Below are positions 52,611-64,000 of a DNA stretch of 64,000 nt, one piece after another. Made by a program: the position numbers and the translations under genes. Each line of letters opens with the position of its first letter. Positions within the stretch are counted from its first letter, which is position 1. The stretch covers positions 142,350-206,349 of the forward strand of contig JAGYJW010000008.1 in NCBI GenBank assembly GCA_018401435.1, in the 5' to 3' direction. This stretch comes from Deltaproteobacteria bacterium (GTDB taxonomy: Bacteria > Myxococcota_A > UBA796 > UBA2385). Below the pieces are notes generated by a model. It saw only the letters and a program-made list of their open reading frames with translations. It had not been told where the DNA came from and searched no databases.

Positions 52611-54975
52611 TCAGCCGCCCTGGCGCAGCTCCAACAAGGCGCGGCGGGCGCCGATGTCGTCGGGGACCATGCGCAGCAGCTCTTTGTATTGCTCGCGGGC
52701 GCCCTGGGTGTCCCCTTGCTTTTGCTTGGCCTCGGCCATCAGCCGGTGTACGGCCGAGACCTGGTGGGGCTCGTCGGTGGCCTTCTTGAATTCGGCGGTC
52801 GATTCGGGGCCGCGGCCCATCTCTGCAAGGCAGCGCCCCTTGAGCGCATAGAGCAGGGTGAGATCCTGGCCGCTGCTCAGCACCAGCTCGGCATAGCGGT
52901 AGGCCTCGGCATGGGCGCCCCGGGCCAACAGCAGCTGGGCCTTGGCCGCGAGGGCCGCCGGGACCTCGCTGCCGGCCTCCAGGGCCTTCTTCATCAGCCG
53001 TTCGGCATCGGGCTGCTGGGCATAGGCGGCGAGCACCGCCGCGGCCGCCGGACCCCGCGCCGCAAAGCGTGCGTCGCCCATCAGCTGGCGGTCATACTCG
53101 ACCCGGAGCTGCTTCCAGGAGTTGGGCGGGTACCAGAGGGGCTGCAGGGGGGAGCGCAAGGCGTCCTGCTGGAAATCCAGGAAGGCCACCCGCTCGATGT
53201 CTTCGATTGCGCCACCCAGGTTGCCCACCAGCAGCTTGCTTTGGGCGCTGACCAGGTGAACCGGCGGCCAATTCGGATCGGCGTCCAGGGCGCTGCGTAG
53301 CTCGGTCACCGCCTGCTTGGCCAGGCCCACCTGGATGAAGATCGTGGCGGCGGCGACATGGTAGCGGGCGCCGCCATGGCCGGTCACCCGGTTGAGGTCC
53401 ACGTCGCGCAAGGCGGCCTGGGCGGCCTCGGGCTTGTCGAGGGCGAGCAAGGCGTGGGCGCGTTGCACCACCCCGGCGGGCGCGCCGCTGTCCAGGGCCA
53501 GGGCCTGTTCGGCGAGGGCCAGGCCCCGGGTGGGGTTGCCCGAGTGGGTGGCTGCGGCGGCGGCGTCGGTGAGCAGCTGGGGCCGATCCGCCAGCCGCTC
53601 CAGGTTGGGATGGGCCAGGATGGCCTCGTACTCGGCCAGGGCGTCCTTGGCGCGGCCGCGCACCTTCAGGTCCAGCTCGGCCAGTCGCCGCCGCTCCTCC
53701 AGCCGATTGGGATCGATGCGGCGCAGCTTGTTGCCCGCCTCATAGGCGGCCTCCCAGCTGCCCGACGTCATGGCGGCGGCCATCAACACCCGCCAGGGCT
53801 CGCCTTCGCTTTGGTGGTCACGGGTGAGCTCGCCCGCGAGCTGGCGGGCCAGGGCGAGGTCGTCGCCCGCGAGAGCGGCCTCGGCGCGGGCCAGTCGGAT
53901 GGGGTAGACCCCGGGAAAGCGCCGATCCAGCACCTCCAATGCATTGGAACGGTGGCCCAATGCAGACACGGCGACGGCGCAATCCAGATCGACGGTCGCG
54001 CCCTTCATGCCCGCGATGTCTGGCGGGTCACCGCAGCGGGTGACCAGGTCCAGGGCCAGGTCCCGGCCTCCGGTGGCCAGGGCGACCTCGGCGCGCGCCA
54101 GCGGGCGGCGGGGACTCGGGGGCCAGCGCCGAGGCCCGGGCCGCCGCTTGGGAGGCCATATCGGTGAGCCCGCTGTCGATGTAGATGCGCCGGGCCGCAG
54201 CCCGGGCCAGCCCGGAGTTGGTCTCTGCATCGTCGGGAACCAGCGCCAGGGCTTGCTCGAAGTGGGCACGGGCCGCCTCGTTGGCCTCGCTGGTGCCGGT
54301 CCACAGGGCGATGCGGCCCCGGGTGAGGTGCAGACTCGCCGGACCGGTGACCTCGGGCCAGCGCCCCCGCACCTCCGCCACCATGGCCTCGCCGGGCAGG
54401 ACCTGCTTCTGGCGCGCGTTTTCGAGGGCGACCTCCTTGTTGGTGGCGGCGTTGATCTGGTCGCCGATGCCGTCGGATGCCCCCTTGAACAGGCCGGCCA
54501 CCTGGTTGACAATGGGCTCAGGGACGACGAAGAGGCCCGCCTTGGTGCTGACTGCGGCCAGGCCCACCCCGGTGATGGCAAAGAGCGCGGCGCCGATTGT
54601 GCGGGCACGGCGCCGGGTGACATAGGCCCCCTTGTCTTTGCGATCGGCCTCCCGCTGGCTGCCCAGCCGCTCGGCGTCGGCAGAGCCGGGCAAGAAGTAG
54701 CGGCGGAAGTCGGGGTGCTCGCAGAGGCGGCTCCACTCTCCCCCCACCCGGGCGACCTTGTCGTCGGGCCCCAGGGCACCGCGGCCCAGCTGGTCCACGA
54801 CCCCATCCATGGACAGGGGGCCCCGCGACCCGCCATCGGTGGTGCGAATCACCCAGCGCAGGCGGTCCTGCGGCACCTGCCTGCCCGATTGGGCGCATTT
54901 GTCGCAGAGGGGCGCGAGCCGACTGCGTCCACCGACGACAGGGGCTCCGCAGGCATAACACCAGGTGCGGTTCAT
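52611..54975 (-). CDS. zinc-ribbon/TPR membrane protein (one frameshift)
   Basis: Two open frames join near 54110. The first, from ATG 54975, has a zinc ribbon (CYACG ... CDKC), a GYF-like domain (RGPLSMDGVVDQLGRGALGPDD), a membrane helix (TIGAALFAITGVGLAAV) and the first TPR repeats up to ASALAPESPP. The second resumes RRPLARAEVALATGGRD and adds about ten TPR-like repeats, ending at 52611. The joint lies in a GGCGGCGGGG stretch, so an indel is likely. The combined length is about 787 residues. The helix puts the TPR part on the other side of the inner membrane. No enzymatic domain; scaffolding is likely. Confidence 0.72.
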
Positions 54976-55023
54976 CCGGGCTCCAGGCCGGGCAGTCTAC
55001 ACCCTTTGGGCGGCGGGGCGCCC

Positions 55024-56599
55024 TCAGTGGCGGAAGTGGCGCACGCCGGTCATCACCATGGCGGCCCCCGCGGCGTCCACGGCCTCGACCACCACAGCGT
55101 CCTTGACCGAGCCCCCGGGCTGGACGAAGGCCCGCACCCCGGCGTCGGTCGCGACCTGCACCCCGTCGGGGAAGGGGAAGAAGGCGTCCGAGGCCAGCAC
55201 CGACCCGGGCACGGCGCGGGTGGCCTTCTCCACCGCGATGCGAACGCTGTCCACCCGGGACATCTGGCCGGCGCCCACGCCATTGAGCACCATGCCGCCG
55301 CCTTCGGCCCGGGCCAGCACGATGGCGTTGGACTTCACGCTGCGACAGACCGTCCAGGCGAAGCGCAAGGCGGCGCCTTCGTCGGCGTCGGGGGCCCGCT
55401 GGCTGGCCACGGTCCAGCCGGGCTCCTCTCCCAGATCCCAGTCCTGGAAGAGCCAGCCGCCCATGACGCGCCGGGCGTCAAAGCCGGCGGGGCGGCTTTG
55501 GGACCAGTCGCGGGGCAGCTCGAGGACGATGAGGTCTTCGCGCGGGGGGAGCATCGCCTTGGCCTCGTCGGTGAAGCCCGGAGCGGCGAGGATCTCGAAG
55601 CGCTTGCGCGAGGCCCGCAGGGTGGCGATGGCCTCGGCGTCCACCTCGCGGTTCCAGGCGACGATCCCCCCGAAGGCGCTGACGGGATCGGCGCTCAGGG
55701 CCAGCTCATAGGCCGCAGCCGGCCCGTCGCGGTGCACCGCCGCGCCGCAGGGGTTCATGTGCTTGACCACCACGCAGCCGGGCCCGTCCAGGTCGAAGAC
55801 GGCGCGCAGGGCGGCGTCCACATCGGCGAGGTTGTTGAAGCTGGGGCGCTTGCCCTTGAGCTGGGTGGCCCGAACGAGGCTGCGGCCCTCCGCCCGGCCG
55901 TCTGCATAGAAAGCGGCGCGCTGGTGGGGGTTCTCGCCGTAACGAAGGGCGCTGTTCAGCCGCAGCGGCAGGGCCGTCTCTGCCGCAGGCAAGGCCGGGC
56001 GGCCGTCGCCCCGTCGCGCCCGCCATCCACTCGGCGATGGCCCCGTCATAGGCGGCGGTGTGCCCGAAGGCCCGCGCGGCCAGCCGCCGGCGCTGCTCCA
56101 GGGTGGTGCCGCCGCCGGCCTTCAGCGCCTCAATCACGCCCGCATAATCGGTGGGGTCCACCAGGATCGTGACGTGGTCGTGGTTCTTGGCCGAAGCCCG
56201 CACCATGGTGGGGCCGCCGATGTCGATCTGCTCCACCGCCTCGTCGTCGGTGACGCCGGCCTTGGAGAGGGTCTGCACAAAGGGGTAGAGGTTGACCGCC
56301 ACCAGGTCGATCCAGCCGATGCCATGGGCGGCGGCCTCGGCCGCGTGCTGGTCGCGTCGCCCCAGGATGCCCCCGTGAATCTTGGGGTGCAGCGTCTTGA
56401 CGCGCCCGTTCATGATCTCGGGCGAGCCGGTGTAGTCGCTGACCTTGGTGACGGGCACCCCCGCGGCCACCAGGGCTTTGCCGGTCCCACCGGTGCTCAG
56501 CACCGTGTAGCCAGCGGCCACCAGGGCCTGGGCGAGTTCGATGATCCCCGTCTTGTCGGAGACCGAGAGCAGGGCGTAGCGGGCGGACGGCTGGGTCAT
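55024..56599 (-). CDS. purH: bifunctional AICAR formyltransferase/IMP cyclohydrolase (one frameshift)
   Basis: The N-terminal cyclohydrolase runs from ATG 56599 ([55 protein letters not shown]) to about 56010. The transformylase ([33 protein letters not shown] with the catalytic Lys-His) is in the next frame, ending at 55024. They join in the GGCGACGGGG area (about 56005-56015). Both halves are perfectly conserved and purH is needed for the last two purine steps, so this is almost surely an indel in the sequence. Joined length about 525, normal for PurH. Confidence 0.93.
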
Positions 56600-56641
56600 G
56601 GGGGCTCCCTCGGGCGGCGGCGCCCCTAACCGGGGGGGACC

Positions 56642-57088
56642 TCAGCGCGGCGGCTCCAAGGACTTCCACAACATCACGTTGACGCGCTGCGCGCCCATGA
56701 CGTAGCCGATGACCATGACCAGGTGGCCCTCTTCCGCGCTCAGGTCGCCCATGGACGCCTCGTCGAGCAGGATCGTCGCGCCGCTGTTGCGGTCGTCGAT
56801 CAGCCAATTGCTGCCGTATCGCCGCAAGCGCCCCACAAAGGGCGCCGAGCCATCGCCAGCGTCGGTGACCTTCCAGTCCTTGGGCACCAGCCGGCGGCCC
56901 ACCTTGCGGCCGGTCAAGGACACGCGGGTGCCCTCCAGCTGGCGCAGGGGGGCGTTCTCGCCGGCGGTGCTCACCGTGAGCGTGCCGCCTTCGGAGGCCA
57001 CCAGCAGCACCTTCTGCCCCTCAACCTGCAGCAGGCCGGCCCGGGTGGTATTCAGCGCGCATCCCAGCAGCAGCAGGGGCAGCCACAC
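56642..57088 (-). CDS. small lipoprotein
   Basis: 148 residues from GTG 57088, with GGAGG five bases upstream. The signal peptide is VWLPLLLLGCA with a lipobox at LLGC. The mature part is beta-rich (LTVSTAGENAPL, LEGTRVSLTGRKV, LVMVIGYVMGAQRVNVMLWKSL). No family recognised; a small beta-barrel/OB-like fold is plausible. It follows purH on the other side of a 42-base gap but upstream in transcription. Confidence 0.7.
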   Translation of the reverse strand: MWLPLLLLGCALNTTRAGLLQVEGQKVLLVASEGGTLTVSTAGENAPLRQLEGTRVSLTGRKVGRRLVPKDWKVTDAGDGSAPFVGRLRRYGSNWLIDDRNSGATILLDEASMGDLSAEEGHLVMVIGYVMGAQRVNVMLWKSLEPPR

Positions 57089-57200
57089 GGAGACCTCCAG
57101 TCGCCAATTGTCCGACTGCCCGCTCCATCCTTGACCAGCGGGCCCGGCACCCGCTAAGACCCTTGGTGCGGTCGGGCTACTTCCCCGCCCCGGGCCTTCC

Positions 57201-59711
<2,511 letters not shown>

Positions 59712-59714
59712 GCC

Positions 59715-60356
59715 GTGCCCGACGACGTGCAAGTGGCCATGTTGCGGCCCCGGACCCCCGCGCCCACCCCAGAACCCGAGCTTCCGCCTGCGCCCGCCGC
59801 AGACAGCGGCATCGACGGCAGCGCCTATGCCACCCTGTCCCGGGCCGCCGAGCGGGGGCAGCTGGCCCGTGCGGATCGCCTGCGGCTCGAAGGCGTCGAT
59901 CGCGGCGCCGCCGACTACAGCCGCTCCCGCGCCCTGCTGGTCATGGATGCCCAGCGCCGGGACGACGCCAAGGCCGAAGGCCGCTACCTGCAAGAGCTGA
60001 TGATCGTCCCAGAGAACCGGTACAACCCGGTCTTTTTGAGCGATCTCGCCCGTTGGCAGGTCAACGAGGGCCGCTACGACGCCGCACGCAGCTCTGCCCG
60101 CGAGGCCGAACAGCAGTGGGCGCGCATCCCCTCCGCCATCATGTTCGCCAAGAAGGCCGAGATCTACCGGGCCCAGGCCGCCGCCGCCCAGGGCCTGTTC
60201 AACGAGTCCGGCGGCGACGTGGCCCGGCTGGACGAGGCCATCGACGCCTGGCGCCGCTACGAGGCCCATGTCGCCGCGCGCTCCCGCGATGATCTCGCGG
60301 TCACCGCCCGCGACGCCGTGGCCTCCCTCGAAGACATCCGGGAGCGGCTCAAGTGA
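59715..60356 (+). CDS. helical repeat protein, possibly the C-terminus of the pseudokinase
   Basis: From GTG 59715 (213 residues): a Pro-rich lead, then TPR-like helices (YATLSRAAERGQLARADRLRLEG, first 20 shown in part; RYLQELMIVPENRYNP; WARIPSAIMFAKKAEIYRAQAAAAQ). The preceding pseudokinase linker, read in the frame ALQRIRRMGRPIARP, runs into this frame without clear start signals, so both may be one roughly 1,050-residue protein: kinase-like head, membrane helix, periplasmic helical repeat. The stop overlaps the next gene (GTGA). Confidence 0.65.
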   Translation: MPDDVQVAMLRPRTPAPTPEPELPPAPAADSGIDGSAYATLSRAAERGQLARADRLRLEGVDRGAADYSRSRALLVMDAQRRDDAKAEGRYLQELMIVPENRYNPVFLSDLARWQVNEGRYDAARSSAREAEQQWARIPSAIMFAKKAEIYRAQAAAAQGLFNESGGDVARLDEAIDAWRRYEAHVAARSRDDLAVTARDAVASLEDIRERLK

Positions 60357-60826
60357 CCCGGACGCCCATCCCGCACCTGCCCACCCGCCGCCTTCTCCGC
60401 CCGCGGCTCGCTGTCGCCCTGCTCGGGCTGCTGCTGCTGCTGCCGGCCTGCGCGGGCCGCCGCGCGATCTCGGGCCAGGTGGTGGACCGCAACGGCGCCC
60501 CCCTCGACCGGGTCGTCATCTCGGTCGAGCCCGGCAACGTCGAGATCGTGACCGACGCAGAGGGCCGCTTCGTCCTCAATTACTTGCGGGATCCAGACGG
60601 CGCCCGGCGCCATATCCAGCCGCGCACCGACTACAGCATCGAGGCCTTCCAGGTGGGCTACCACGTGGCGCGCGCGCAGCTCAGCTACCGCAATGGCCAA
60701 CAGGCGCTGGAGCCCATCACCCTGGCGCCCGACCGCATCCGCTTGGACCCATCGGATGTGAACATCGATCCCGCGCTTCATCCCGACGTGGTGCGGTCCG
60801 CGGGGGCCACCTACGAGGGCGAGTAG
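60353..60826 (+). CDS. lipoprotein with carboxypeptidase-regulatory-like domain
   Basis: 157 residues from GTG 60353, overlapping the previous stop. The signal peptide ends LLPACAG (lipobox). The mature part starts ISGQVVDRNGAPLDRVVISV and TDAEGRFVLNYL, the CarboxypepD_reg/transthyretin-like fold, used in surface lipoproteins. It is coupled to both neighbours (next ATG two bases after its stop). Confidence 0.82.
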   Translation: MTRTPIPHLPTRRLLRPRLAVALLGLLLLLPACAGRRAISGQVVDRNGAPLDRVVISVEPGNVEIVTDAEGRFVLNYLRDPDGARRHIQPRTDYSIEAFQVGYHVARAQLSYRNGQQALEPITLAPDRIRLDPSDVNIDPALHPDVVRSAGATYEGE

Positions 60827-60828
60827 CG

Positions 60829-62090
60829 ATGCGCGCCCTCCCCGCCCTGCTGCTGCTGGGCTGCGCGGGTGGCGACAGCCCCGCCACCATCGTCGAAGAC
60901 CCGGCCGTGGAGGGCTGGATCGACGCCCTGCTGCGCGAGCCCGCTGCCTTTTCACGCCTGGTGGCCGACCCGGACCAGCGCGGAGCCTGGGCGGCCCTTC
61001 ACCGCGGGGACTATGCCGCGGCCGCGGCCGTGGACGGGCCCGCGGCCACCGCCGCCCGGCGCGGGCCGCCGCCTACGAGGCCGACCTCGCCCGGCTGTCT
61101 GAGCTGGCCTGGCCGCTAACCTTCGGGGCCTGGGAGGAGCGCGCCGGTCTGCCCGCGGGCAGCGCCATCCCGGTGCTGGTGGCCGCCTCGCTGCTGGATG
61201 CCGGCCAGGGGGCCGCCGGCGCGGCTGCGCGCCTGTCAGGATGCCGACGAGGACCGTCAGCACAGCGCCCGCGCCTTGGCCCCCACGCCGCCGAGGGCGA
61301 CCCACATCGCTGCCGGACTGCCCTTGAATGCGGGCGACGGCGCCCTTGGCCGCTGCTTGCGGAGCCCACCAGGACGCCCGCCGGGCGGCATCGCCGCTGC
61401 CGGCTGGGGCCTTGTGGCCAGCCTCTGCTGGAGGAGCCCGCCGCCGGGAACCCGCGGCGGCTCTACGACCCCTTGGTGCACCGCACCCGCGCCCTGGCCC
61501 TCACCGACAATCCGATCGACGATAACACGCTTGCATCGCGCATCTTCACCGATGGGTGGGCCTGCGCGCCCGGCGCGCCGGGCGCCGAATGTGGGGCCCA
61601 CCGCGCCGCCTTGGGGCTGCCCCTGGCGCCTCCGGATGCTGGCAGCCCCGACAACCCGGATCAGGCCCAGGATGTGCTGGCCGCCTTCGATCGCGCGCTC
61701 TCGGCCCGAGCAGACGCCTGGTCCGACGGTGCCGGGGTCGAGGGCCGCGATCTGCTCGAAGACCTGCGCCTGGCCGATGTCTTTCGTTCGCGTGCCCTGG
61801 TGTCGCTGGCCCGGGACGCCCTGCTCGCCGGGCAACCCAGATCGGCCCTGGTCTTTGCCTTGGCCGCCCGGGATATGGGCGCTCCCCGGTCCATCGGGCC
61901 GGCCTCTCCCCCCGAGCTCTTCGCCCTGACCGCCGAGGCCCAGCTGCGGGCAGGCCGCAGCCGCGAGGCCCTCGACGCCCTGCAGGTGCTCGTCCAGGTG
62001 GACCCCCAGGTGCTCGGCCTCGCCGAGACCATCGGTGACCTCTCCGTCCTCGAGACCCTGAACCGCCGCGGCGACTCCAAGGAACGCTGA
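60829..62090 (+). CDS. lipoprotein of the ABC-importer operon (frameshifted)
   Basis: Starts ATG 60829 with a lipobox (LLLLGCAGG). Frame 1 holds to about 61050. The next coherent text, AYEADLARLSELAWPLTFGAWEERAGLP and VAASLLDAGQGAAGAA, is one frame off. Another shift near 61240 (QDADEDRQHSARALA) and one before 61480 lead to the final frame, with YDPLVHRTRALALTDNP, DDNTLASRIFTDGWACAPG and TPR-like C-terminal helices (SRALVSLARDALLAG, EALDALQVLVQVDPQ) ending at 62090. Combined size about 420 residues. The family is not recognised. The next gene starts two bases later. Confidence 0.6.
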
Positions 62091-62092
62091 GC

Positions 62093-63616
62093 ATGCCCTC
62101 CCCTCGCCTCCCCGCCCTGCTGCCGGCTGCCCTGGCCCTGCTGCTCTCCGCTCCGGCGGAGGCCCAGGAGCTTCGTTATGCCGAGGACCAGGCCCCGGGC
62201 ATCGTCAACCCCCTCTTCACCACCACCATGAGCGAGGCCCGCCTCGCCGAGCTGGTCTTCGAGGGCCTGTTCACCGACGACGCCGACCTGGCGACCGTGG
62301 GGCTGCTCGCCCAGAGCGCCGTGCTGGCCCCCGATGGCCTGTCGATGGACATCCAGCTGCGCCCGGGCGTGAAGTGGCATGACGGGCGTCCCCTCACGGC
62401 CGACGACGTGGTCTTCACCATCGAAGCCATGAAGAACCCAGCCACCCTCTCTCCCGAGATCGGGCGTGTGGACTGGATTCGCAGCGCATCCGCCCGGGGC
62501 GGCGACAAGGTGCACCTGGAATTTCTGCGCCCCGAGCTGTCCCCCCAGGACAAGCTCAGCTTCAAGATCCTCCCCAAGCACCGCTTCAGCGGCACCGCCG
62601 TCCAGCGCGGCGACCGCTTTCGCACCGCGCCGGTGGGCACCGGGCCCTATGAGCTGGTGCAGTTCAACGACGACAACAGCGTGAGCCTCAAGCGCTACGA
62701 GGGCTACCGGGGCGAGGTCGGCCTGCCTGCCGTCACCCTGCGCGAGGTCTCGGACAAGAACTACCAGGCCAAGCTGCTGCTCTACGAGAGCCTCGAAGCC
62801 CTGGTGCGGGTGCTGCCCCGGGATCTCGCCATCCTGCAGAGCAGCCGCGAAGCCTCCCTCTACCCCTATCAGACCAATTCCTGGTGGTATGTGGGGATGA
62901 ACCTGGACTCTTTGGCCTTGAGCGAGGTCGGCGTGCGCCAGGCCCTCAGCCAGCTGGTGGATGTGCCCGCCTTGCTGGCGCCCGTGGGCACGGGCGAGGT
63001 CCTGAGCGGCCCCTTCGTGCCCTCCAGCCCCTACTACAACCACCAGGTCGAGCCCTGGGGACGCAGCCCCGCCGAGGCCAGCCGCCTGCTGCAAGCCGCC
63101 GGCTACCAGCGCGACGCCGAGGGTTGGAAGCGCGACGGCGAGCCCCTGGTGCTGCGCCTGGTGGCCCCCCGCGGCCTGGAGTCCGCCCAAGAGGTGGTGA
63201 TCAACCTGCAAAGCCAGCTGCAAGGCCAGGGGGTGCGCATCCAGGTGGACTTCGTCGATGACGCGACCTGGCGCAAGCGCATCTGGCAGGATCGCGACTA
63301 CGACCTGCTGCTCAGCCAGTGGAGCTTTGACCGCAACGAGGATGTGCGCGAACAGCTGCACTCCCGGGGAAGCCGCAACTTTGGCGCCTACCAGAGCGAG
63401 GCGGTGGACGCCCTGCTGGACCGGGCCCGCGACAGCCGCGACCCCCAAGAGAAGAAGGCCCTGCTGCGCGAGCTGCACCAGGTGGTGCACGACGACGCCC
63501 CGGTGATCTTCTTGTGGACCCTGGACAGCTACAGCGCCATGAGCGTCAAGGTGCGCAGCGTGACGGTGCACCCCTTCTACTTCTTCACCTGGGTGCGCGA
63601 CTGGCGGATGCAGTAG
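62093..63616 (+). CDS. ABC transporter substrate-binding protein (peptide/nickel family 5)
   Basis: 507 residues with signal peptide (LALLLSAPAEAQ). Family-5 SBP features: PLFTTTMSEARLAELVFEGL, LRPGVKWHDGRPLTADDVVFTIEAM (given in part), VGTGPYELVQF, and the late DAPVIFLWTLDSYSAM. It binds peptides or similar solutes in the periplasm and hands them to the permease. It is part of the operon from 57201 on, which is unusual company for this transporter. Confidence 0.92.
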   Translation: MPSPRLPALLPAALALLLSAPAEAQELRYAEDQAPGIVNPLFTTTMSEARLAELVFEGLFTDDADLATVGLLAQSAVLAPDGLSMDIQLRPGVKWHDGRPLTADDVVFTIEAMKNPATLSPEIGRVDWIRSASARGGDKVHLEFLRPELSPQDKLSFKILPKHRFSGTAVQRGDRFRTAPVGTGPYELVQFNDDNSVSLKRYEGYRGEVGLPAVTLREVSDKNYQAKLLLYESLEALVRVLPRDLAILQSSREASLYPYQTNSWWYVGMNLDSLALSEVGVRQALSQLVDVPALLAPVGTGEVLSGPFVPSSPYYNHQVEPWGRSPAEASRLLQAAGYQRDAEGWKRDGEPLVLRLVAPRGLESAQEVVINLQSQLQGQGVRIQVDFVDDATWRKRIWQDRDYDLLLSQWSFDRNEDVREQLHSRGSRNFGAYQSEAVDALLDRARDSRDPQEKKALLRELHQVVHDDAPVIFLWTLDSYSAMSVKVRSVTVHPFYFFTWVRDWRMQ

Positions 63617-64000
63617 CCGGCGTCGCACGCGGTCTGGGCGCGGCACTGCTGGACCGGGCGGGGGGGCTGCTGGCCTCCTTGCTTGGTGTGATCGTGCTTG
63701 TGCAGCTGCTTCTTGCGTTGGCGCCGGGCACTGCGGCCGACCTGATGGCCGCCGATTCCGGGCAGCGCGATGCCCTGGCGCGGGCCTGGGGCGAAGAGGG
63801 CAGCGTGCTGGCGCGGACCCTCTCGGGCACCCTGCGTCTCCTGAGCGGCGATCTGGGTGAGAGCCGTGTGATTCGGCCGGGTGCGCCCATTCTCGACCTT
63901 GCGGGTCCCGCTGTTTGGGCCTCGGGCGCCCGGCTGCTCGCCGCCCTGTCCCTGGGCCTGCTGCTGGCGACGGTCGGCAGCGCGCGGCCCTCCTGGCGCC
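63613..64000 (+). CDS. ABC transporter permease (DppB-like), partial
   Basis: The frame after the substrate-binding gene gives RGLGAALLDRAGGLLASLL, VIVLVQLLLALAPGTAADL and, further on, ARLLAALSLGLLLATVG: the first helix and following loop of a peptide-type permease. The GEEGSVLARTLSGTLRLLSGDLGES part (in pieces) matches the family's GLDRP/GDLG region. It is cut by the window edge. No ATG or GTG fits the start; the first codons (from 63613) overlap the previous stop, so the true start is not resolved. Confidence 0.75.

Overview
The window is about 64 kb of very GC-rich (visibly near 70%), densely coded Gram-negative chromosome. Outer-membrane lipoproteins with lipoboxes, a BcsC-type outer-membrane cellulose exporter, MopE-type Asp/Cys metal-binding repeats, FG-GAP repeat lipoproteins, glycine-rich surface proteins, long TPR proteins, a kinase-like receptor and a pyrophosphate-type phosphofructokinase point to a Myxococcota/deltaproteobacterial-type bacterium. 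This assignment is inferred from gene content; no rRNA is present to fix it. There is no prophage, CRISPR array or intact mobile element; the only mobile DNA is one IS21-type remnant.

Layout. 1-9 kb: a secreted Gly-rich/MopE-repeat protein cut by the window edge, an aldo/keto reductase, an NlpC/P60 peptidase with three peptidoglycan-binding repeats, pterin carbinolamine dehydratase, a SixA-like phosphatase, two coupled cyclic-nucleotide-binding proteins and two surface lipoproteins. 9-20 kb: multi-spanning membrane proteins, a copper/haem monooxygenase-like lipoprotein, a B3/B4-domain protein behind an RpoD/RpoS-like sigma factor, a fatty-acid desaturase, a GspE/PilB ATPase and a sucrase/ferredoxin-like protein. 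20.5-33 kb: a complete, translationally coupled cellulose operon bcsA-bcsB-bcsZ-bcsC followed by an OmpA/thrombospondin-3 protein. 33-43 kb: UDP-xylose-synthase-like SDR, a beta-barrel protein, PPi-dependent PFK, tRNA-Thr(CGU), an aspartyl-protease/TPR lipoprotein, a secreted nuclease with a lamin-tail-like domain, and thiC behind a TPP riboswitch. 43.3-45.5 kb: an IS21 remnant that truncates a KptA-NUDIX fusion gene and another gene. 45.5-57 kb: a minus-strand run with ileS, a methyltransferase, purD, a TPR protein and purH. 57-64 kb: a plus-strand operon of a pseudokinase-like membrane protein, two lipoproteins and a peptide/nickel-type ABC importer running off the right edge.

Two themes stand out. 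First, the cellulose operon carries additions not usual in textbook bcs clusters: a zinc-ribbon/transmembrane/helical tail on BcsA and a coupled OmpA-family gene after bcsC. Second, at least seven otherwise conserved genes, including essential-looking purH, are broken by single-base frameshifts in G/C runs or Pro/Ala-rich linkers. This pattern fits sequencing/assembly indels better than gene decay, so several proteins are described here as frameshift-joined.
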